The notes under the pieces are model-generated. The model was not told the origin of the DNA. It saw nothing but the letters and a program-made list of their open reading frames with translations, and ran no database searches. From NCBI RefSeq assembly GCF_016406105.1, contig NZ_CP066308.1, forward strand, positions 205,001 to 269,000: a stretch of DNA of 64,000 nt, read 5' to 3'. This DNA comes from Brevibacillus composti (lineage in GTDB: Bacteria > Bacillota > Bacilli > Brevibacillales > Brevibacillaceae). Positions within the stretch are counted from its first letter, which is position 1. Every line of letters begins with the position of its first letter. This document shows, in pieces, positions 1-9,704 of this stretch. Position numbers and translations under genes: made by a program.

Positions 1-1
1 C

Positions 2-169
2 GCAAATGTTCCGGAGCAATTGACATATTTTATCAGCGATATCTTGCATAATCCGACAAAAGTAGAGTACATGAAAACCATGGCGAAAAAGATTGCCAAG
101 CCCCATGCGGCAGAAAATATCGCAAGGTTCATCCACAATGACATGACACGCATCGGCGAAGAAGGGTAG
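2..169 (+). CDS. C-terminal end of a glycosyltransferase-like protein (partial)
   Basis: Only the last 55 codons lie in the window; the frame runs open from base 2 to a TAG at 167-169. The tail contains a pattern of the kind LxxM...A..l.kPhAAeNIArfI, which is usual at the end of MurG/UgtP-like (GT-B fold) glycosyltransferases such as diacylglycerol glucosyltransferase. The family call rests on this short tail alone and is tentative. The HAD gene follows after 6 bases, so the two are probably cotranscribed. Confidence 0.45.
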   Translation, partial: ANVPEQLTYFISDILHNPTKVEYMKTMAKKIAKPHAAENIARFIHNDMTRIGEEG

Positions 170-175
170 GAAGGT

Positions 176-853
176 ATGATGAGCATTTCCTTGGCAGTTT
201 TATTCGATATGGATGGCACATTGCTACAGACAGAGCGAATGTCCACCCCGGCCTTTCAAAAAACATTTGAACAACTGCGCGAAAAAGGACACTGGCATCA
301 AGAGACACCCAGCGAAAAGGAACTGACCAACGTGCTGGGAATGACGCTGGAAGAGTTGTGGGAAAAGCTGCTCCCCGGGGCCAGTGAAGAAACAAGGCGG
401 CTGGCTGACGAGTGGATGCTGGAGAACGAGCTGTTGCTGTTGAAACAAGGCATCACCGATTTGTATCCCGGCGTCAGAGAGGTGCTGCAGGAATTGCATG
501 CCGGCGGGGCCTCGCTCTTTGTCGCCAGCAATGGCCAGGAGCGGTATATCGATGAAGTCTGCGAATACTTCCAGATCAAGCGGTATTTTACCGATCTGTA
601 CTCCGCAGGCCGCTTTGGTACGGAGACGAAAAAAGAGCTGGTCGCCAAGCTGCTGCGCGATTATGACGTAAAACAAGCGATCATGGTCGGAGACCGGCAT
701 TCGGATGTAGAGGCCGGGCTGGCCAATGGGCTAAAGACAATTGCCTGCGATTTCGGCTTCGCAAGGCCAGGCGAACTGGACGGTGCCGATGTGATCATCA
801 CCCGCTTCTCCGACGTGCTGCCCCACGTTTTGCAACGGCAGGAAACCAAGTAG
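176..853 (+). CDS. HAD-superfamily hydrolase (phosphoglycolate phosphatase-like)
   Basis: A 225-residue protein with the HAD motifs in order: FDMDGTL near residues 10-16 (nucleophile Asp and general acid Asp), a VASNGQ motif II region near 115, a motif III lysine in the TETKKEL region, and VGDRHSDVEAG near 165-175 as motif IV. The cap between motifs I and II is helical, as in subfamily IA phosphatases acting on small phosphorylated metabolites. The substrate cannot be told from sequence. An alternative start is the next ATG, three bases on; an AGGAAGG ribosome site lies just upstream and fits the second ATG slightly better. A strong terminator follows. Confidence 0.85.
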   Translation: MMSISLAVLFDMDGTLLQTERMSTPAFQKTFEQLREKGHWHQETPSEKELTNVLGMTLEELWEKLLPGASEETRRLADEWMLENELLLLKQGITDLYPGVREVLQELHAGGASLFVASNGQERYIDEVCEYFQIKRYFTDLYSAGRFGTETKKELVAKLLRDYDVKQAIMVGDRHSDVEAGLANGLKTIACDFGFARPGELDGADVIITRFSDVLPHVLQRQETK

Positions 854-873
854 CACAGCCACGAACACCGTAC

Positions 874-901
874 AAACCATTCCGCACAGGGATGGTTTTT
901 T
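874..901 (+). terminator. Rho-independent terminator after the HAD gene
   Basis: A 10-bp stem (874-883 with 889-898, one G-U pair) with a 5-base loop is followed by a T run. It separates the HAD gene from the ctsR operon. Confidence 0.8.
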
Positions 902-956
902 GTTTGGTTTTAACTTGCCCCGCTTTTGCCCACACTACAAAGTGTCTGCTCCCCTC

Positions 957-985
957 TTGCATACAGGAAAAAAAGTAATTATAAT
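957..985 (+). promoter_or_regulatory. SigA promoter of the ctsR operon
   Basis: TTGCAT at 957-962 and a perfect TATAAT at 980-985 are separated by 17 bases. Transcription would start near 992, inside the CtsR box, which is how this operon represses itself in Bacillales. Confidence 0.85.
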
Positions 986-988
986 TAA

Positions 989-1018
989 AGTCAAAGATAG
1001 TCAAAGTCAATAATCAAA
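989..1018 (+). promoter_or_regulatory. CtsR operator (tandem heptad repeats)
   Basis: AGTCAAA-GAT-AGTCAAA at 989-1005 matches the CtsR consensus of two direct heptads with a 3-base spacer. A further AGTCAAT at 1005-1011 and ATCAAAG at 1013-1019 extend the array with weaker half-sites. The box covers the expected transcription start, so CtsR binding should block RNA polymerase. The match and its position next to ctsR make the assignment firm; the role of the weaker repeats is inference. Confidence 0.92.
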
Positions 1019-1049
1019 GTGCATAACACTGTAGAACAGGAGGCGACCC

Positions 1050-1514
1050 ATGCGTAACATCTCGGACTATATCGAGCAGCATTTAAAAAGAATTCTGTCG
1101 GAAAGTCCCAATGGCTCCGTCGAGATTCAACGTAGTGAGCTTGCCGACATTTTTCAGTGTGTGCCTTCTCAAATTAACTACGTCATCAATACTCGATTTA
1201 CGGTAGAAAAAGGCTACATCGTGGAAAGCAAACGCGGCGGAGGGGGCTACATCCGGATCCGGAAGGTACAGATTGTAAGCAAGGCCAAGCTGCAAGAGCT
1301 GTTGACGGAGGAGCTGATCGGCGAAAGCATTACCCAAGGCGTCGGCTATGCCATCATCGATCGCCTTCTCGAGGAAGGGCTGGTCAGCCACCGGGAAGCC
1401 GCGCTCATGAAGATTGCCACCTCGCGCAGCGTATTGTCCATGGAGTCCGTTGTGCGGGATCGCGTGAGGGCTGCGATGTTGAAGCAGATGATTGCTACGA
1501 TTTTGTCGCGTTGA
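1050..1514 (+). CDS. ctsR: Class III heat-shock repressor CtsR
   Basis: A 154-residue DNA-binding repressor of clp and other heat-shock genes. It has an N-terminal winged helix-turn-helix with the glycine-rich wing loop GGGG at about residues 63-66, the thermosensing element in characterised CtsR proteins, followed by the helical dimerisation domain. Length matches the family (about 150-155). The ATG at 1050 follows an AGGAGG site. It is the first gene of the ctsR-mcsA-mcsB-clpC operon and its own target box lies in the promoter. McsB and ClpC, encoded downstream, are known to inactivate and remove CtsR during stress. Confidence 0.97.
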   Translation: MRNISDYIEQHLKRILSESPNGSVEIQRSELADIFQCVPSQINYVINTRFTVEKGYIVESKRGGGGYIRIRKVQIVSKAKLQELLTEELIGESITQGVGYAIIDRLLEEGLVSHREAALMKIATSRSVLSMESVVRDRVRAAMLKQMIATILSR

Positions 1515-1542
1515 TCAGACGCGATGCGAGGAGGACGATGGG

Positions 1543-2061
1543 ATGAACTGTGAAGAATGCGGTAAACGACAGGCTACGCTTCATCTGACCAAGATCGTCA
1601 ATGGTGAAAAGACGGAATATCATATTTGTGAGCATTGTGCACAGGAAAAAGGTGATGTTTTCCCCGGATTTCACAACTTCAGCATCAATAATCTCCTGTC
1701 TGGTCTCTTGCACTTCGACCCGGCCCAAAAGAAAACGCAGGACGGAGAGACCAAAAAAGCTCTTCGCTGCGAAACATGCGGGCTGACATACGCGCAGTTC
1801 AGCAAAAGTGGCCGCTTCGGCTGCAGCGACTGCTACAAATTCATGGGCGACCGACTGGACCCGCTCTTCCGCCGGATCCATGGAAATACACAGCACAGCG
1901 GAAAGGTGCCGGAGCGAACCGGCGGACAGCTGAAGCTGAAAAAAGAGCTGGAGCAGCTGAAGCAAGCCCTGCAGCGCCATATTGCCAGCGAAGAGTTTGA
2001 AAAGGCGGCCGAAATACGCGACCGGATCAAAGCTCTAGAACAAAAAATGGGTCAAATGTAA
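1543..2061 (+). CDS. mcsA: McsA, activator of the protein-arginine kinase
   Basis: A 172-residue zinc-binding adaptor that activates McsB and binds CtsR. Cys-x2-Cys pairs occur at residues 3/6 and 29/32, with two more pairs in the middle third (CETC and CSDC), and a UVR (UvrB/UvrC) coiled-coil motif covers the last 40 residues. I place the start at the ATG at 1543, which opens the conserved MNCEECG and sits 8 bases after an AGGAGG; a longer in-frame opening upstream overlaps ctsR and has no family support. Next gene in the heat-shock operon. Confidence 0.95.
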   Translation: MNCEECGKRQATLHLTKIVNGEKTEYHICEHCAQEKGDVFPGFHNFSINNLLSGLLHFDPAQKKTQDGETKKALRCETCGLTYAQFSKSGRFGCSDCYKFMGDRLDPLFRRIHGNTQHSGKVPERTGGQLKLKKELEQLKQALQRHIASEEFEKAAEIRDRIKALEQKMGQM

Positions 2062-2079
2062 TCGGGGGAGGTGGTGTAC

Positions 2080-3141
2080 ATGTCCCAACAACAGTTTATG
2101 CAAAACCCTTGGAGCAATTGGATGAAAGGGGAAGGGCCTGACTCGGACATCGTCATCAGCACCAGGCTGCGAATCGCCCGCAACCTGCGGCAGCACCCTT
2201 TCCCGCTGCTGGCCACGGACTCGCAAGCGGAAGAGGTGGTCCGCAAGGTGTCCGAGGCCAGCAAGACAACTGCGTGTGACGGGCGGCCGCTCGAGCTCAT
2301 TTGCATGGAGCAGCTCAATCCCCTGGAAAAGCGCGTCCTCGTCGAAAAGCATTTAATCAGTCCGCATCTGGCGGAGGAATCCCGCAAAGGGGCTGTGCTG
2401 CTCAGTCCGGATGAATCGATCAGCATCATGGTCAATGAAGAAGACCATATTCGGATCCAGGTGCTCTTGCCCGGGTTTCAACTGCAGCAAACCTGGGAAA
2501 TAGGTACAAAAATCGATGACAGCTTCGAGAAGCATGTGAACTACGCTTTCGATGAAAAAAGAGGCTACCTGACAAGCTGTCCTACCAATGTGGGGACGGG
2601 AATACGGGCATCCGTCATGCTTCACTTGCCCGCACTGGTGATGACCCAGCAGATCAACCGAATCCTTCAAGCGATCAATCAGGTCGGCCTTGTGGTCCGG
2701 GGAATCTACGGAGAGGGCAGCGAAGCACTCGGCAATTTGTTTCAGCTGTCCAATCAGGTTACACTGGGGATGTCAGAATCCGATATCCTGTCCAATCTGT
2801 ACGGCGTAGCCAAACAGATCATCGAGCAGGAACGGGTAGCCCGCCGGTATTTGCTGGAGCACTCCCGGATTAACCTGGAGGACCGGATTATGCGATCGTA
2901 CGGGATCCTGCAATACGCCCGGACGCTGGAATCCAAGGAGGCGGCACAACGGCTCTCCGACGTAAGGCTGGGAGTCGATCTGGGAATTGTAAAAAATATT
3001 TCCTACCTCGTGTTGAACGAATTGCTGGTGACGACGCAGCCCGGCTTCTTGCAGCATCACGCGGGCCAGAAGCTGTCGCCCGATCAGCGCGACGAACGGC
3101 GGGCCCGATTGATTCGCGAAAAGCTGTCTGCTACGCAGTAG
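2080..3141 (+). CDS. mcsB: McsB, protein-arginine kinase
   Basis: A 353-residue enzyme of the phosphagen (guanidino) kinase fold that phosphorylates arginines and so marks proteins for ClpCP. Visible family blocks are ISTRLRIARNL near residue 24, the active-site block TSCPTNVGTG with its catalytic Cys near residue 167, and RGIYGEGSEALGNLFQLSNQ for nucleotide binding. The ATG at 2080 lies 5-6 bases beyond a GGGGGAGGTGG ribosome site; the GTG at 2071 is inside that site and is rejected. The stop of mcsA is 18 bases upstream. Confidence 0.95.
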   Translation: MSQQQFMQNPWSNWMKGEGPDSDIVISTRLRIARNLRQHPFPLLATDSQAEEVVRKVSEASKTTACDGRPLELICMEQLNPLEKRVLVEKHLISPHLAEESRKGAVLLSPDESISIMVNEEDHIRIQVLLPGFQLQQTWEIGTKIDDSFEKHVNYAFDEKRGYLTSCPTNVGTGIRASVMLHLPALVMTQQINRILQAINQVGLVVRGIYGEGSEALGNLFQLSNQVTLGMSESDILSNLYGVAKQIIEQERVARRYLLEHSRINLEDRIMRSYGILQYARTLESKEAAQRLSDVRLGVDLGIVKNISYLVLNELLVTTQPGFLQHHAGQKLSPDQRDERRARLIREKLSATQ

Positions 3142-3222
3142 CAAACAGCGCTGAGAAACAAAACAATCTCGAAGGAAACAACGAATAGAAATATAAAGAT
3201 GGTTACTGGAGGTGCATGAGAG

Positions 3223-5676
3223 ATGATGTTTGGACGTTTTACCGAACGCGCACAAAAAGTATTGGCACTGGCATTGGAAGAGGCGGTCCGACTGGGACAC
3301 AAGGATATTGGAACAGAGCATGTGCTGCTTGGCCTGATTCGCGAAGGCGAAGGGATCGCAGCCAAAGCGCTGCAGTCACTGGGTCTGGGTCTCGACAAAA
3401 TTCAAAGTGAAGTGGAATCGCTGATTGGACGCGGGACAGAGCAAGCCGGAGGAAACTACACCCCAAACTACACCCCCCGTGCCAAAAAAGTAATTGAACT
3501 GTCCATGGATGAAGCGCGCAAGCTGGGCCATACCTATGTGGGAACAGAGCATATCCTGCTCGGTTTGATTCGCGAGGGAGAAGGCATTGCCGCACGCATC
3601 ATGAACAATCTCGGCGTCAGCCTGAACAAAGCACGTCAGCAGGTTCTGCAGCTTCTGGGAAGCTCGGAAATGATGAATGCCCATCAGACCTCTGGCAGCA
3701 ATCCGGCGGCCAATACGCCGACGCTGGACAGCCTGGCGCGCGATCTGACTGCGATTGCCCGCGAAGGTGGGCTGGATCCGGTGATCGGACGGCAGAAAGA
3801 GATTGAGCGCGTCATTCAGGTGCTGAGCCGCCGCACGAAGAACAACCCTGTGCTGATCGGGGAGCCGGGCGTGGGTAAGACCGCGATCGCCGAGGGCTTG
3901 GCACAAAAAATCGTCAACAACGAAATTCCCGAAACCCTCCGCGACAAACGCGTCATGACCCTCGACATGGGAACGGTCGTGGCAGGCACCAAGTATCGCG
4001 GGGAATTCGAAGACCGCCTGAAAAAAATCATGGATGAGATTCGTCAGGCCGGAAATATCATTCTGTTTATCGACGAGCTGCACACGTTGATCGGCGCTGG
4101 CGGCGCGGAGGGAGCCATCGATGCCTCCAACATCCTCAAGCCGGCACTGGCACGCGGTGAGCTGCAGTGCGTGGGGGCTACCACCCTGGACGAATACCGC
4201 AAGTACATCGAAAAGGATGCCGCGCTGGAGCGCCGTTTCCAGCCGATCCAGGTGGATCAGCCCAATGTGGAGGATGCGATCAAGATCTTGCATGGCTTGC
4301 GCGACCGGTACGAAGCGCATCACCGCGTAAAGATCACCGATGAAGCAATCGAACAGGCCGTAAAGCTGTCTGACCGCTACATCACGGACCGTTTCCTGCC
4401 GGACAAAGCCATCGACCTGATCGACGAGGCTGCTTCCAAAGTGCGTCTCCAATCCTTTACCGTTCCGCCGAATCTGAAGGAATTGGAAGGCCGCCTGGAG
4501 GAAGTCCGCAAAGAGAAGGACGCAGCCGTACAATCCCAGGAATTTGAGGAAGCAGCCTCTCTCCGCGACAAGGAACAAAAACTGCGGGAAGAGCTGGAGA
4601 AGACCAAGAAAGACTGGAAAGAGCGCCAAGGCCAATTGAACATGGAGGTGACCCCAGAGGACATCGCTCATGTCGTCGCCAACTGGACGGGAATTCCGGT
4701 CGTCAAGCTGAAGGAAGAAGAAACCGACCGACTCCTGAAAATGGAGGAAATCTTGCACGACCGCGTCATTGGACAGGATGAGGCCGTCAAGTCCGTCTCC
4801 CGGGCAGTGCGCCGCGCGCGTGCCGGCCTGAAGGATCCGAAGCGTCCAATCGGTTCGTTCATCTTCCTCGGACCGACCGGGGTCGGGAAAACCGAATTGG
4901 CCCGCGCTGTCGCAGAAACGCTGTTTGGCGACGAGGACGCCATGATTCGCGTAGACATGTCCGAGTACATGGAGAAACACTCCACTGCGAGACTGGTCGG
5001 GGCTCCTCCGGGATATGTCGGTTTTGACGAAGGCGGCCAGCTGACCGAGAAAGTCCGCCGCAAACCGTATTCGGTCATCCTGCTGGATGAGATCGAGAAG
5101 GCCCATCCGGACGTATTCAATATTCTTCTGCAAGTGCTCGACGACGGACGTCTGACGGACTCCAAGGGGCGCACCGTTGATTTCCGCAATACAGTGGTCA
5201 TCATGACCTCCAACGTCGGGGCTAACCTGATCAAGAAAAACACGACGCTCGGCTTCACGGCCGGCAATGATACCGAGAAGAAATACCAAGACATGAAAGA
5301 CAAGGTCATGGAAGAGCTGAAAAAGAGCTTCCGTCCGGAGTTCCTGAACCGGATCGACGAAATCATCGTCTTCCACTCCCTGGAGCAGGAGCATATCGAG
5401 CGTATCGTGTCCCTGATGACAGAGGATCTGCGCAAGCGCCTCAAAGAACAGGACATCGACTTCCAGCTCTCCGAAGATGCGAAAAAGGTACTGGCGAAGG
5501 AAGGCTTCGACCCTGCATACGGGGCACGGCCGCTCCGCCGGGCGATCCAGCGCAACATCGAGGACAGACTGTCCGAAGAGCTGCTGAAAGGAAACATCAG
5601 CAAAGGGGATACCGTCTCCATCGACGCCGAGGAAGGCAAACTCGTGGTGAAGCGGCTGGAGACCACCACTTCCTGA
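3223..5676 (+). CDS. clpC: AAA+ unfoldase ClpC
   Basis: An 817-residue Hsp100 unfoldase that works with ClpP and adaptor proteins such as McsB and MecA in general and regulated proteolysis. Two Clp_N repeats occupy residues 1-150, AAA-1 carries the Walker A GEPGVGKT near 213, a UVR motif and coiled-coil middle domain follow at about 410-475, and AAA-2 has the Walker A GPTGVGKT near 550 and the ClpP-docking region. Length is that of B. subtilis ClpC. Two ATGs are adjacent; the first gives the family-typical MMFGRF. The last gene of the CtsR operon, followed by a terminator. Confidence 0.97.
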   Translation: MMFGRFTERAQKVLALALEEAVRLGHKDIGTEHVLLGLIREGEGIAAKALQSLGLGLDKIQSEVESLIGRGTEQAGGNYTPNYTPRAKKVIELSMDEARKLGHTYVGTEHILLGLIREGEGIAARIMNNLGVSLNKARQQVLQLLGSSEMMNAHQTSGSNPAANTPTLDSLARDLTAIAREGGLDPVIGRQKEIERVIQVLSRRTKNNPVLIGEPGVGKTAIAEGLAQKIVNNEIPETLRDKRVMTLDMGTVVAGTKYRGEFEDRLKKIMDEIRQAGNIILFIDELHTLIGAGGAEGAIDASNILKPALARGELQCVGATTLDEYRKYIEKDAALERRFQPIQVDQPNVEDAIKILHGLRDRYEAHHRVKITDEAIEQAVKLSDRYITDRFLPDKAIDLIDEAASKVRLQSFTVPPNLKELEGRLEEVRKEKDAAVQSQEFEEAASLRDKEQKLREELEKTKKDWKERQGQLNMEVTPEDIAHVVANWTGIPVVKLKEEETDRLLKMEEILHDRVIGQDEAVKSVSRAVRRARAGLKDPKRPIGSFIFLGPTGVGKTELARAVAETLFGDEDAMIRVDMSEYMEKHSTARLVGAPPGYVGFDEGGQLTEKVRRKPYSVILLDEIEKAHPDVFNILLQVLDDGRLTDSKGRTVDFRNTVVIMTSNVGANLIKKNTTLGFTAGNDTEKKYQDMKDKVMEELKKSFRPEFLNRIDEIIVFHSLEQEHIERIVSLMTEDLRKRLKEQDIDFQLSEDAKKVLAKEGFDPAYGARPLRRAIQRNIEDRLSEELLKGNISKGDTVSIDAEEGKLVVKRLETTTS

Positions 5677-5699
5677 CCAGATGAAAAGGGGAACAGAAA

Positions 5700-5733
5700 G
5701 AATGCCTCCTAAAAACAGGAGGTATTCTTTTTT
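5700..5733 (+). terminator. Terminator of the ctsR-clpC operon
   Basis: An 11-bp stem (5700-5710 with 5717-5727, one G-U) with a 6-base loop is followed by six T. Confidence 0.88.
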
Positions 5734-5790
5734 GCTTTTCTTCATGTATGATAAACATGTAGAGGCGAATTCCAAAAAGAGGTACGAGTC

Positions 5791-7158
5791 ATGTCAAAGT
5801 ATAAAACGAAATACGCGTGTCAAGAATGTGGCTATGAATCACCCAAATGGATGGGCAAATGCCCCGGCTGCAACAGCTGGAACACGATGGTGGAGGAGGT
5901 CGCCGTCAAGGCTGCCGCACGCCATGAAGGGTTGCACGGAGGACAGCGGCAAACCGCCATTCCTCTGACAGAGGTGGCAAGTGAAGAAGAGCCGCGCATG
6001 GATACGACGATTCACGAATTAAATCGCGTCCTCGGCGGAGGGCTGGTGCCCGGCTCCATGGTACTCGTCGGCGGAGACCCGGGGATTGGCAAGTCTACCC
6101 TGCTCTTGCAGACATCCTTTGCGCTCGCGCATCAGGGCGCCAAAGTCCTGTATGTATCCGGGGAGGAGTCTGCCAAGCAGATCAAACTGCGAGCCGACCG
6201 GCTTGGCATGAGCACACCGCCGATGTACGTCTTATCCGAAAATGATCTCGATGCGATCGAACAGCATATAGCCCAGATTGACCCCCATGTGCTGATCATA
6301 GACTCCATTCAAACGGTCTTTCACCCCGCCGTCCAATCTGCTGCGGGGAGTGTGGCCCAGGTGCGGGAGACGACTTCCCACCTGATGAGGATCGCAAAAG
6401 GAAAGGGCATCGCCACCTTTATCGTGGGCCACGTGACCAAAGAAGGGGCGATTGCAGGTCCGCGCATGCTGGAGCACATGGTGGATGCGGTCCTCTATTT
6501 TGAGGGGGAGCGGCACAATACCTTTCGCATCCTGCGTGCCGTCAAGAACCGCTTTGGATCGACAAACGAAATCGGTATCTTTGAAATGAAAGAAAAAGGG
6601 CTGGAGGAAGTAGGCAATCCCTCGGAGATCTTCCTGGCGGAACGCCCTGTCGGGGTAGCCGGCTCCACGGTCGTCGCCAGCATGGAGGGAACCAGGCCCG
6701 TTTTGGTCGAACTGCAGGCATTGGTGGCGCCAACCAGCTTTGCTACGCCGCGCCGCATGGCCACCGGAGTGGATCACCAGCGGGTCGCGATGATTATGGC
6801 TGTCCTGGAAAAGCGCGTCGGTCTCATGCTGCAAAATCAGGATGCCTATGTGAACGTAGCAGGCGGCGTTCGTCTGGATGAGCCTGCGGTAGACCTGGCA
6901 GTGGCTGTCAGCATCGCCAGCAGCTTTCGCGACCATGCCACCAATCCCCATGATGTCGTCATCGGCGAGGTAGGCTTGACGGGAGAGGTCAGAGGAGTGT
7001 CCCGCATCGAGCAGAGAATCCGCGAAGCCCACAAGCTGGGATTCAAACGGGTTATTATCCCGTCAAAAAATATACGCGGTCTGGATGTGCCGCCCGACAT
7101 CGAGGTTATTGGCGTCAGCAACATTTCGGAAGCGCTCCGCGAAGTGCTAAGGGGGTAG
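5791..7158 (+). CDS. radA: DNA repair protein RadA (Sms)
   Basis: A 455-residue RecA-like branch-migration helicase used in recombination repair and natural transformation. It has an N-terminal C4 zinc finger (CQEC...CPGC, residues 11-28), a Walker [11 protein letters not shown] near 95, the RadA-specific KNRFG near 252, and a C-terminal Lon-protease-like domain without a catalytic dyad. The ATG at 5791 follows a GAGGT site. disA begins 9 bases after its stop, a pairing that is conserved in Bacillales and fits the DNA-damage scanning role of DisA. Confidence 0.96.
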   Translation: MSKYKTKYACQECGYESPKWMGKCPGCNSWNTMVEEVAVKAAARHEGLHGGQRQTAIPLTEVASEEEPRMDTTIHELNRVLGGGLVPGSMVLVGGDPGIGKSTLLLQTSFALAHQGAKVLYVSGEESAKQIKLRADRLGMSTPPMYVLSENDLDAIEQHIAQIDPHVLIIDSIQTVFHPAVQSAAGSVAQVRETTSHLMRIAKGKGIATFIVGHVTKEGAIAGPRMLEHMVDAVLYFEGERHNTFRILRAVKNRFGSTNEIGIFEMKEKGLEEVGNPSEIFLAERPVGVAGSTVVASMEGTRPVLVELQALVAPTSFATPRRMATGVDHQRVAMIMAVLEKRVGLMLQNQDAYVNVAGGVRLDEPAVDLAVAVSIASSFRDHATNPHDVVIGEVGLTGEVRGVSRIEQRIREAHKLGFKRVIIPSKNIRGLDVPPDIEVIGVSNISEALREVLRG

Positions 7159-7167
7159 TCCAGCTGC

Positions 7168-8244
7168 ATGCTTGAGACAAACAAACGAGAACCGCTATAC
7201 AGCGACGTGCTGCGCCTCGTGGCACCAGGCACTCCCCTTCGAGAGGGACTCGAGAACGTCCTCCGAGCCAAAACCGGCGGATTGATCGTCGTGGGCTATG
7301 GCCCCGACGTGAAAAACATCGTCGACGGAGGGTTTTCCATAAACTGCGACTTCACTCCGGCCCATCTATATGAATTAGCCAAGATGGATGGGGCGATCAT
7401 AGTTAGTGAAGATGCAAAAAAAATCTTGTACGCCAATACGCAGCTGTTTCCGCCCGCTTCCATTCCGTCGAGCGAAACAGGCACGCGCCATCGGACAGCG
7501 CAGCGTACAGCCCTGCACACGGGATATCTGGTCATCGCCATCTCGCAGAGACGAAATGTGATCACGCTCTATCAAGGTCAGTTCCGCTATGTCTTAAATG
7601 AGATCAGCGTCATCTTGGCGAAAGCCAACCAAGCCATTTCCACCCTGGAAAAATACAAGACGGTCTTGGATCAATTTTTGACCAATCTGGGGGCGCTGGA
7701 ATTCGAAGAGCTGGTCACCCTCCACGAAGTCACTTCTGTTCTGCAGCGGATGGAGATGGTCTTGCGCATAAAAACAGAAATCAGCAAGTATATATATGAA
7801 CTGGGGACAGAGGGCAGGCTTGTCACCATGCAGCTGGAGGAATTGGTAGGGAACATCGAAGAGGAGACGCACATGCTGATCCGCGACTACAGCAAAAATC
7901 CGTTGGTCCAGCCGGAGCAGGTGCTCAAAGAGATGAAAAAGCTGTCAGCGGACGAGGTGCGGGACATGGGTTCCTTTTTGCGCATCCTCGGCTACGCGCC
8001 CAACCCCAACATGCTGGAGGAATCCGTCTCTCCGCGAGGCTTCCGGATCTTGCGCAGAATCCCGCGGCTACCCTTGTCGATCATCTCCAATCTCGTCGAT
8101 CACTTTCACTATTTGCCGCGGATCATGATGGCGACGATCGAAGAGCTGGACGAGGTAGACGGCATCGGAGAGGTTCGTGCGCGGGCGATCAAAGATGGAT
8201 TAAAACGGATTCAAGAACAGGTGTTCATTGACAGACACATTTAA
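7168..8244 (+). CDS. disA: DNA integrity scanning diadenylate cyclase DisA
   Basis: A 358-residue enzyme that makes cyclic di-AMP from two ATP while scanning DNA. The diadenylate cyclase domain contains the DGA motif near residue 73 and the RHRTA motif near 108; a helical linker follows and a C-terminal helix-hairpin-helix DNA-binding domain ([12 protein letters not shown]) ends the protein. All catalytic motifs are intact. It is translated right behind radA. Confidence 0.96.
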   Translation: MLETNKREPLYSDVLRLVAPGTPLREGLENVLRAKTGGLIVVGYGPDVKNIVDGGFSINCDFTPAHLYELAKMDGAIIVSEDAKKILYANTQLFPPASIPSSETGTRHRTAQRTALHTGYLVIAISQRRNVITLYQGQFRYVLNEISVILAKANQAISTLEKYKTVLDQFLTNLGALEFEELVTLHEVTSVLQRMEMVLRIKTEISKYIYELGTEGRLVTMQLEELVGNIEEETHMLIRDYSKNPLVQPEQVLKEMKKLSADEVRDMGSFLRILGYAPNPNMLEESVSPRGFRILRRIPRLPLSIISNLVDHFHYLPRIMMATIEELDEVDGIGEVRARAIKDGLKRIQEQVFIDRHI

Positions 8245-8257
8245 TGTAGAATAGGAT
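8228..8257 (+). promoter_or_regulatory. Candidate SigA promoter of pssA
   Basis: TTGACA at 8228-8233 is followed 18 bases later by TAGGAT (8252-8257). It overlaps the end of disA and would give pssA its own transcript with a leader of about 100 bases. Confidence 0.45.
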
Positions 8258-8295
8258 AATACAATCGGTAGTGATCAATGCGAAAGGATTTTCTT

Positions 8296-8373
8296 ATGAG
8301 AACTGGCGAGTTCGCGTTCGCCAGAGAATCGTCTCCTTTACGCAGGAAACCAGGAGGTAGTCTATGTTCGTGA
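8296..8373 (+). CDS. Possible upstream short ORF overlapping the pssA start (25 codons)
   Basis: ATG at 8296 lies 8 bases after AAAGGA and opens 25 codons that end at a TGA inside the start of pssA. The reading frame spans a 7-bp hairpin (8303-8309 with 8318-8324). There is no homology basis; it is recorded as a possible leader ORF only. Confidence 0.2.
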   Translation: MRTGEFAFARESSPLRRKPGGSLCS

Positions 8374-9092
8374 AATCGTTACCGAACATGCTAACCGTGA
8401 GCAACTTGTTCTTGGGGATTGTCGCCATTATTCTCGCCTTTCAAGGCAACCAATATGTGGAGTATGCAGCAATTACGGTCATTATTGGTATGTTGATGGA
8501 TGGGTTGGACGGACGAGTGGCTCGGATGCTGAATGCACAGAGCGAATTTGGAAAAGAACTGGATTCTCTCTCCGACGTCATCACGTTTGGGGTGGCCCCG
8601 GCATTTATCATGTACGTCGTGGCTTTGCAGGATCTCCATTTGATCGGGATCTTTGTGACGGCTGTCTTCCCGATTTGCGGCGCCCTCAGGCTTGCTCGCT
8701 TTAACGTACAGGCGGGAGTGCCTGGCTATTTTATCGGGCTGCCGATTACGGCTGCAGGCGGGGTGCTTGCGACACTGGCGTTGTATCACCAGGTGTTTAA
8801 CGTGGCCCTGCTGGCGATCAGCATGCTGCTGTTGGCTTTCTTGATGGTCTCCAACATCAAGTACCCCAACTTCAAAAAGGTGGGGATTCCCAAGGCGGCG
8901 TACTGGATTACGCCGATCATCGTGGCGCTCGTGGTGCTGGTGGCGATCAAGTATCCGCAGCAGTTCCCGAAAATTGTGTTTTTGCCGCTGGCTTTTTACG
9001 CCTTGTACGGGATAAAAAAAAACGTTGACCTACTGCTCAAAAAAATCCGAAAAGAAGAGAAAAACGAAAAGGAATCTCTTCCCTTCGAGTAA
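8364..9092 (+). CDS. pssA: CDP-diacylglycerol--serine O-phosphatidyltransferase
   Basis: A 242-residue integral membrane enzyme of the CDP-alcohol phosphatidyltransferase family. The signature D-G-x2-G-R-x-A-R...G-x3-D-x3-D appears as DGLDGRVARML...GKELDSLSD at about residues 45-70. Several hydrophobic membrane segments surround it. Phosphatidylserine synthases of this size are typical of Gram-positive bacteria; a phosphatidylglycerophosphate synthase is the alternative, but the short N-terminus (MFVKSLPNMLTVSNLFLG) fits PssA. The ATG at 8364 follows an AGGAGGT site. Bacillus subtilis lacks this gene at this position. Confidence 0.8.
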   Translation: MFVKSLPNMLTVSNLFLGIVAIILAFQGNQYVEYAAITVIIGMLMDGLDGRVARMLNAQSEFGKELDSLSDVITFGVAPAFIMYVVALQDLHLIGIFVTAVFPICGALRLARFNVQAGVPGYFIGLPITAAGGVLATLALYHQVFNVALLAISMLLLAFLMVSNIKYPNFKKVGIPKAAYWITPIIVALVVLVAIKYPQQFPKIVFLPLAFYALYGIKKNVDLLLKKIRKEEKNEKESLPFE

Positions 9093-9101
9093 TGACGGCA
9101 G

Positions 9102-9135
9102 AAAAAAACCCGCTCGATTCCAAGCGGGTTTTTTT
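9102..9135. terminator. Bidirectional terminator between pssA and the reverse-strand gene
   Basis: A 13-bp perfect stem (9102-9114 with 9123-9135) is flanked by A and T runs and so can end transcription from both sides. Confidence 0.9.
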
Positions 9136-9185
9136 GATCGAAACGCAACCTTTTTGAGGAGTTTTTCGTAATACAAAATGGGAGC

Positions 9186-9581
9186 TTATGACAAGTTAAA
9201 TACGCCGAGGGTATGGAGCCGTTCCGCTTCTTTCCGCAGGACGTCGTCCAGCTTGATATCCGTGATGTTGCACAAGGCGGAGAGGTAAAACAGATTCTTG
9301 CCCATCTCGGCGGTCATCACGTCGCGACAATGCTCGCACAGCGGTCCGGAAAAATGCGTCTCCATCAGAATTTTGTTTTCCTGCAAATTTTTTTGAGGAT
9401 CATAGGTCTGTTTTTTGGCGACGACCTGGGCACAGCCGCATTCGGTGATGGCTTTGGTTAGTGAACGGTTGATGCGGGCTGCACTTTCTTGAATCTTGGA
9501 CATAACGTCCAGAACGCTGCGATGCCGGATCAGCAGCTCCGAAACCTGGGATTGGAAATCGTCCACATTTTGCTTACCCAT
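9186..9581 (-). CDS. Conserved unknown protein with Cys motifs, MazG-like tail
   Basis: A 131-residue soluble protein I cannot name with certainty. It is mostly helical and carries a CGC and a CxxC (CEHC) pair that could bind metal. The last third (EMGKNLFYLSALCNITDIKLDDVL) resembles the helical core of MazG-like nucleotide pyrophosphohydrolases, but the acidic metal-binding residues are not clearly present. The ATG at 9581 sits 6 bases after an AGAGGTG; the GTG at 9590 is within that site. It is the only reverse-strand gene in the first 46 kb and has its own promoter. My impression is that similar genes are common in Paenibacillaceae. Confidence 0.6.
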   Translation of the reverse strand: MGKQNVDDFQSQVSELLIRHRSVLDVMSKIQESAARINRSLTKAITECGCAQVVAKKQTYDPQKNLQENKILMETHFSGPLCEHCRDVMTAEMGKNLFYLSALCNITDIKLDDVLRKEAERLHTLGVFNLS

Positions 9582-9643
9582 ATGATTCACCTCTGCTTTA
9601 GGCTGTTGATATTCTCAGAATTTTTTTGCAATGCACTATAGCC

Positions 9644-9673
9644 ATTATAAGAAGGGAATCCGGCTACTGTCAA
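9644..9673 (-). promoter_or_regulatory. SigA promoter of the reverse-strand Cys-rich gene
   Basis: On the minus strand TTGACA (complement of 9668-9673) and a perfect TATAAT (complement of 9644-9649) are 18 bases apart. Confidence 0.75.
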
Positions 9674-9704
9674 TTTTCAAACGAAGGGAAACGGAAGTTC
9701 GGCA

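Noticed and set aside
3376..5775. A 799-codon minus-strand open frame
   Set aside because: It is the shadow of clpC; no recognisable domains.
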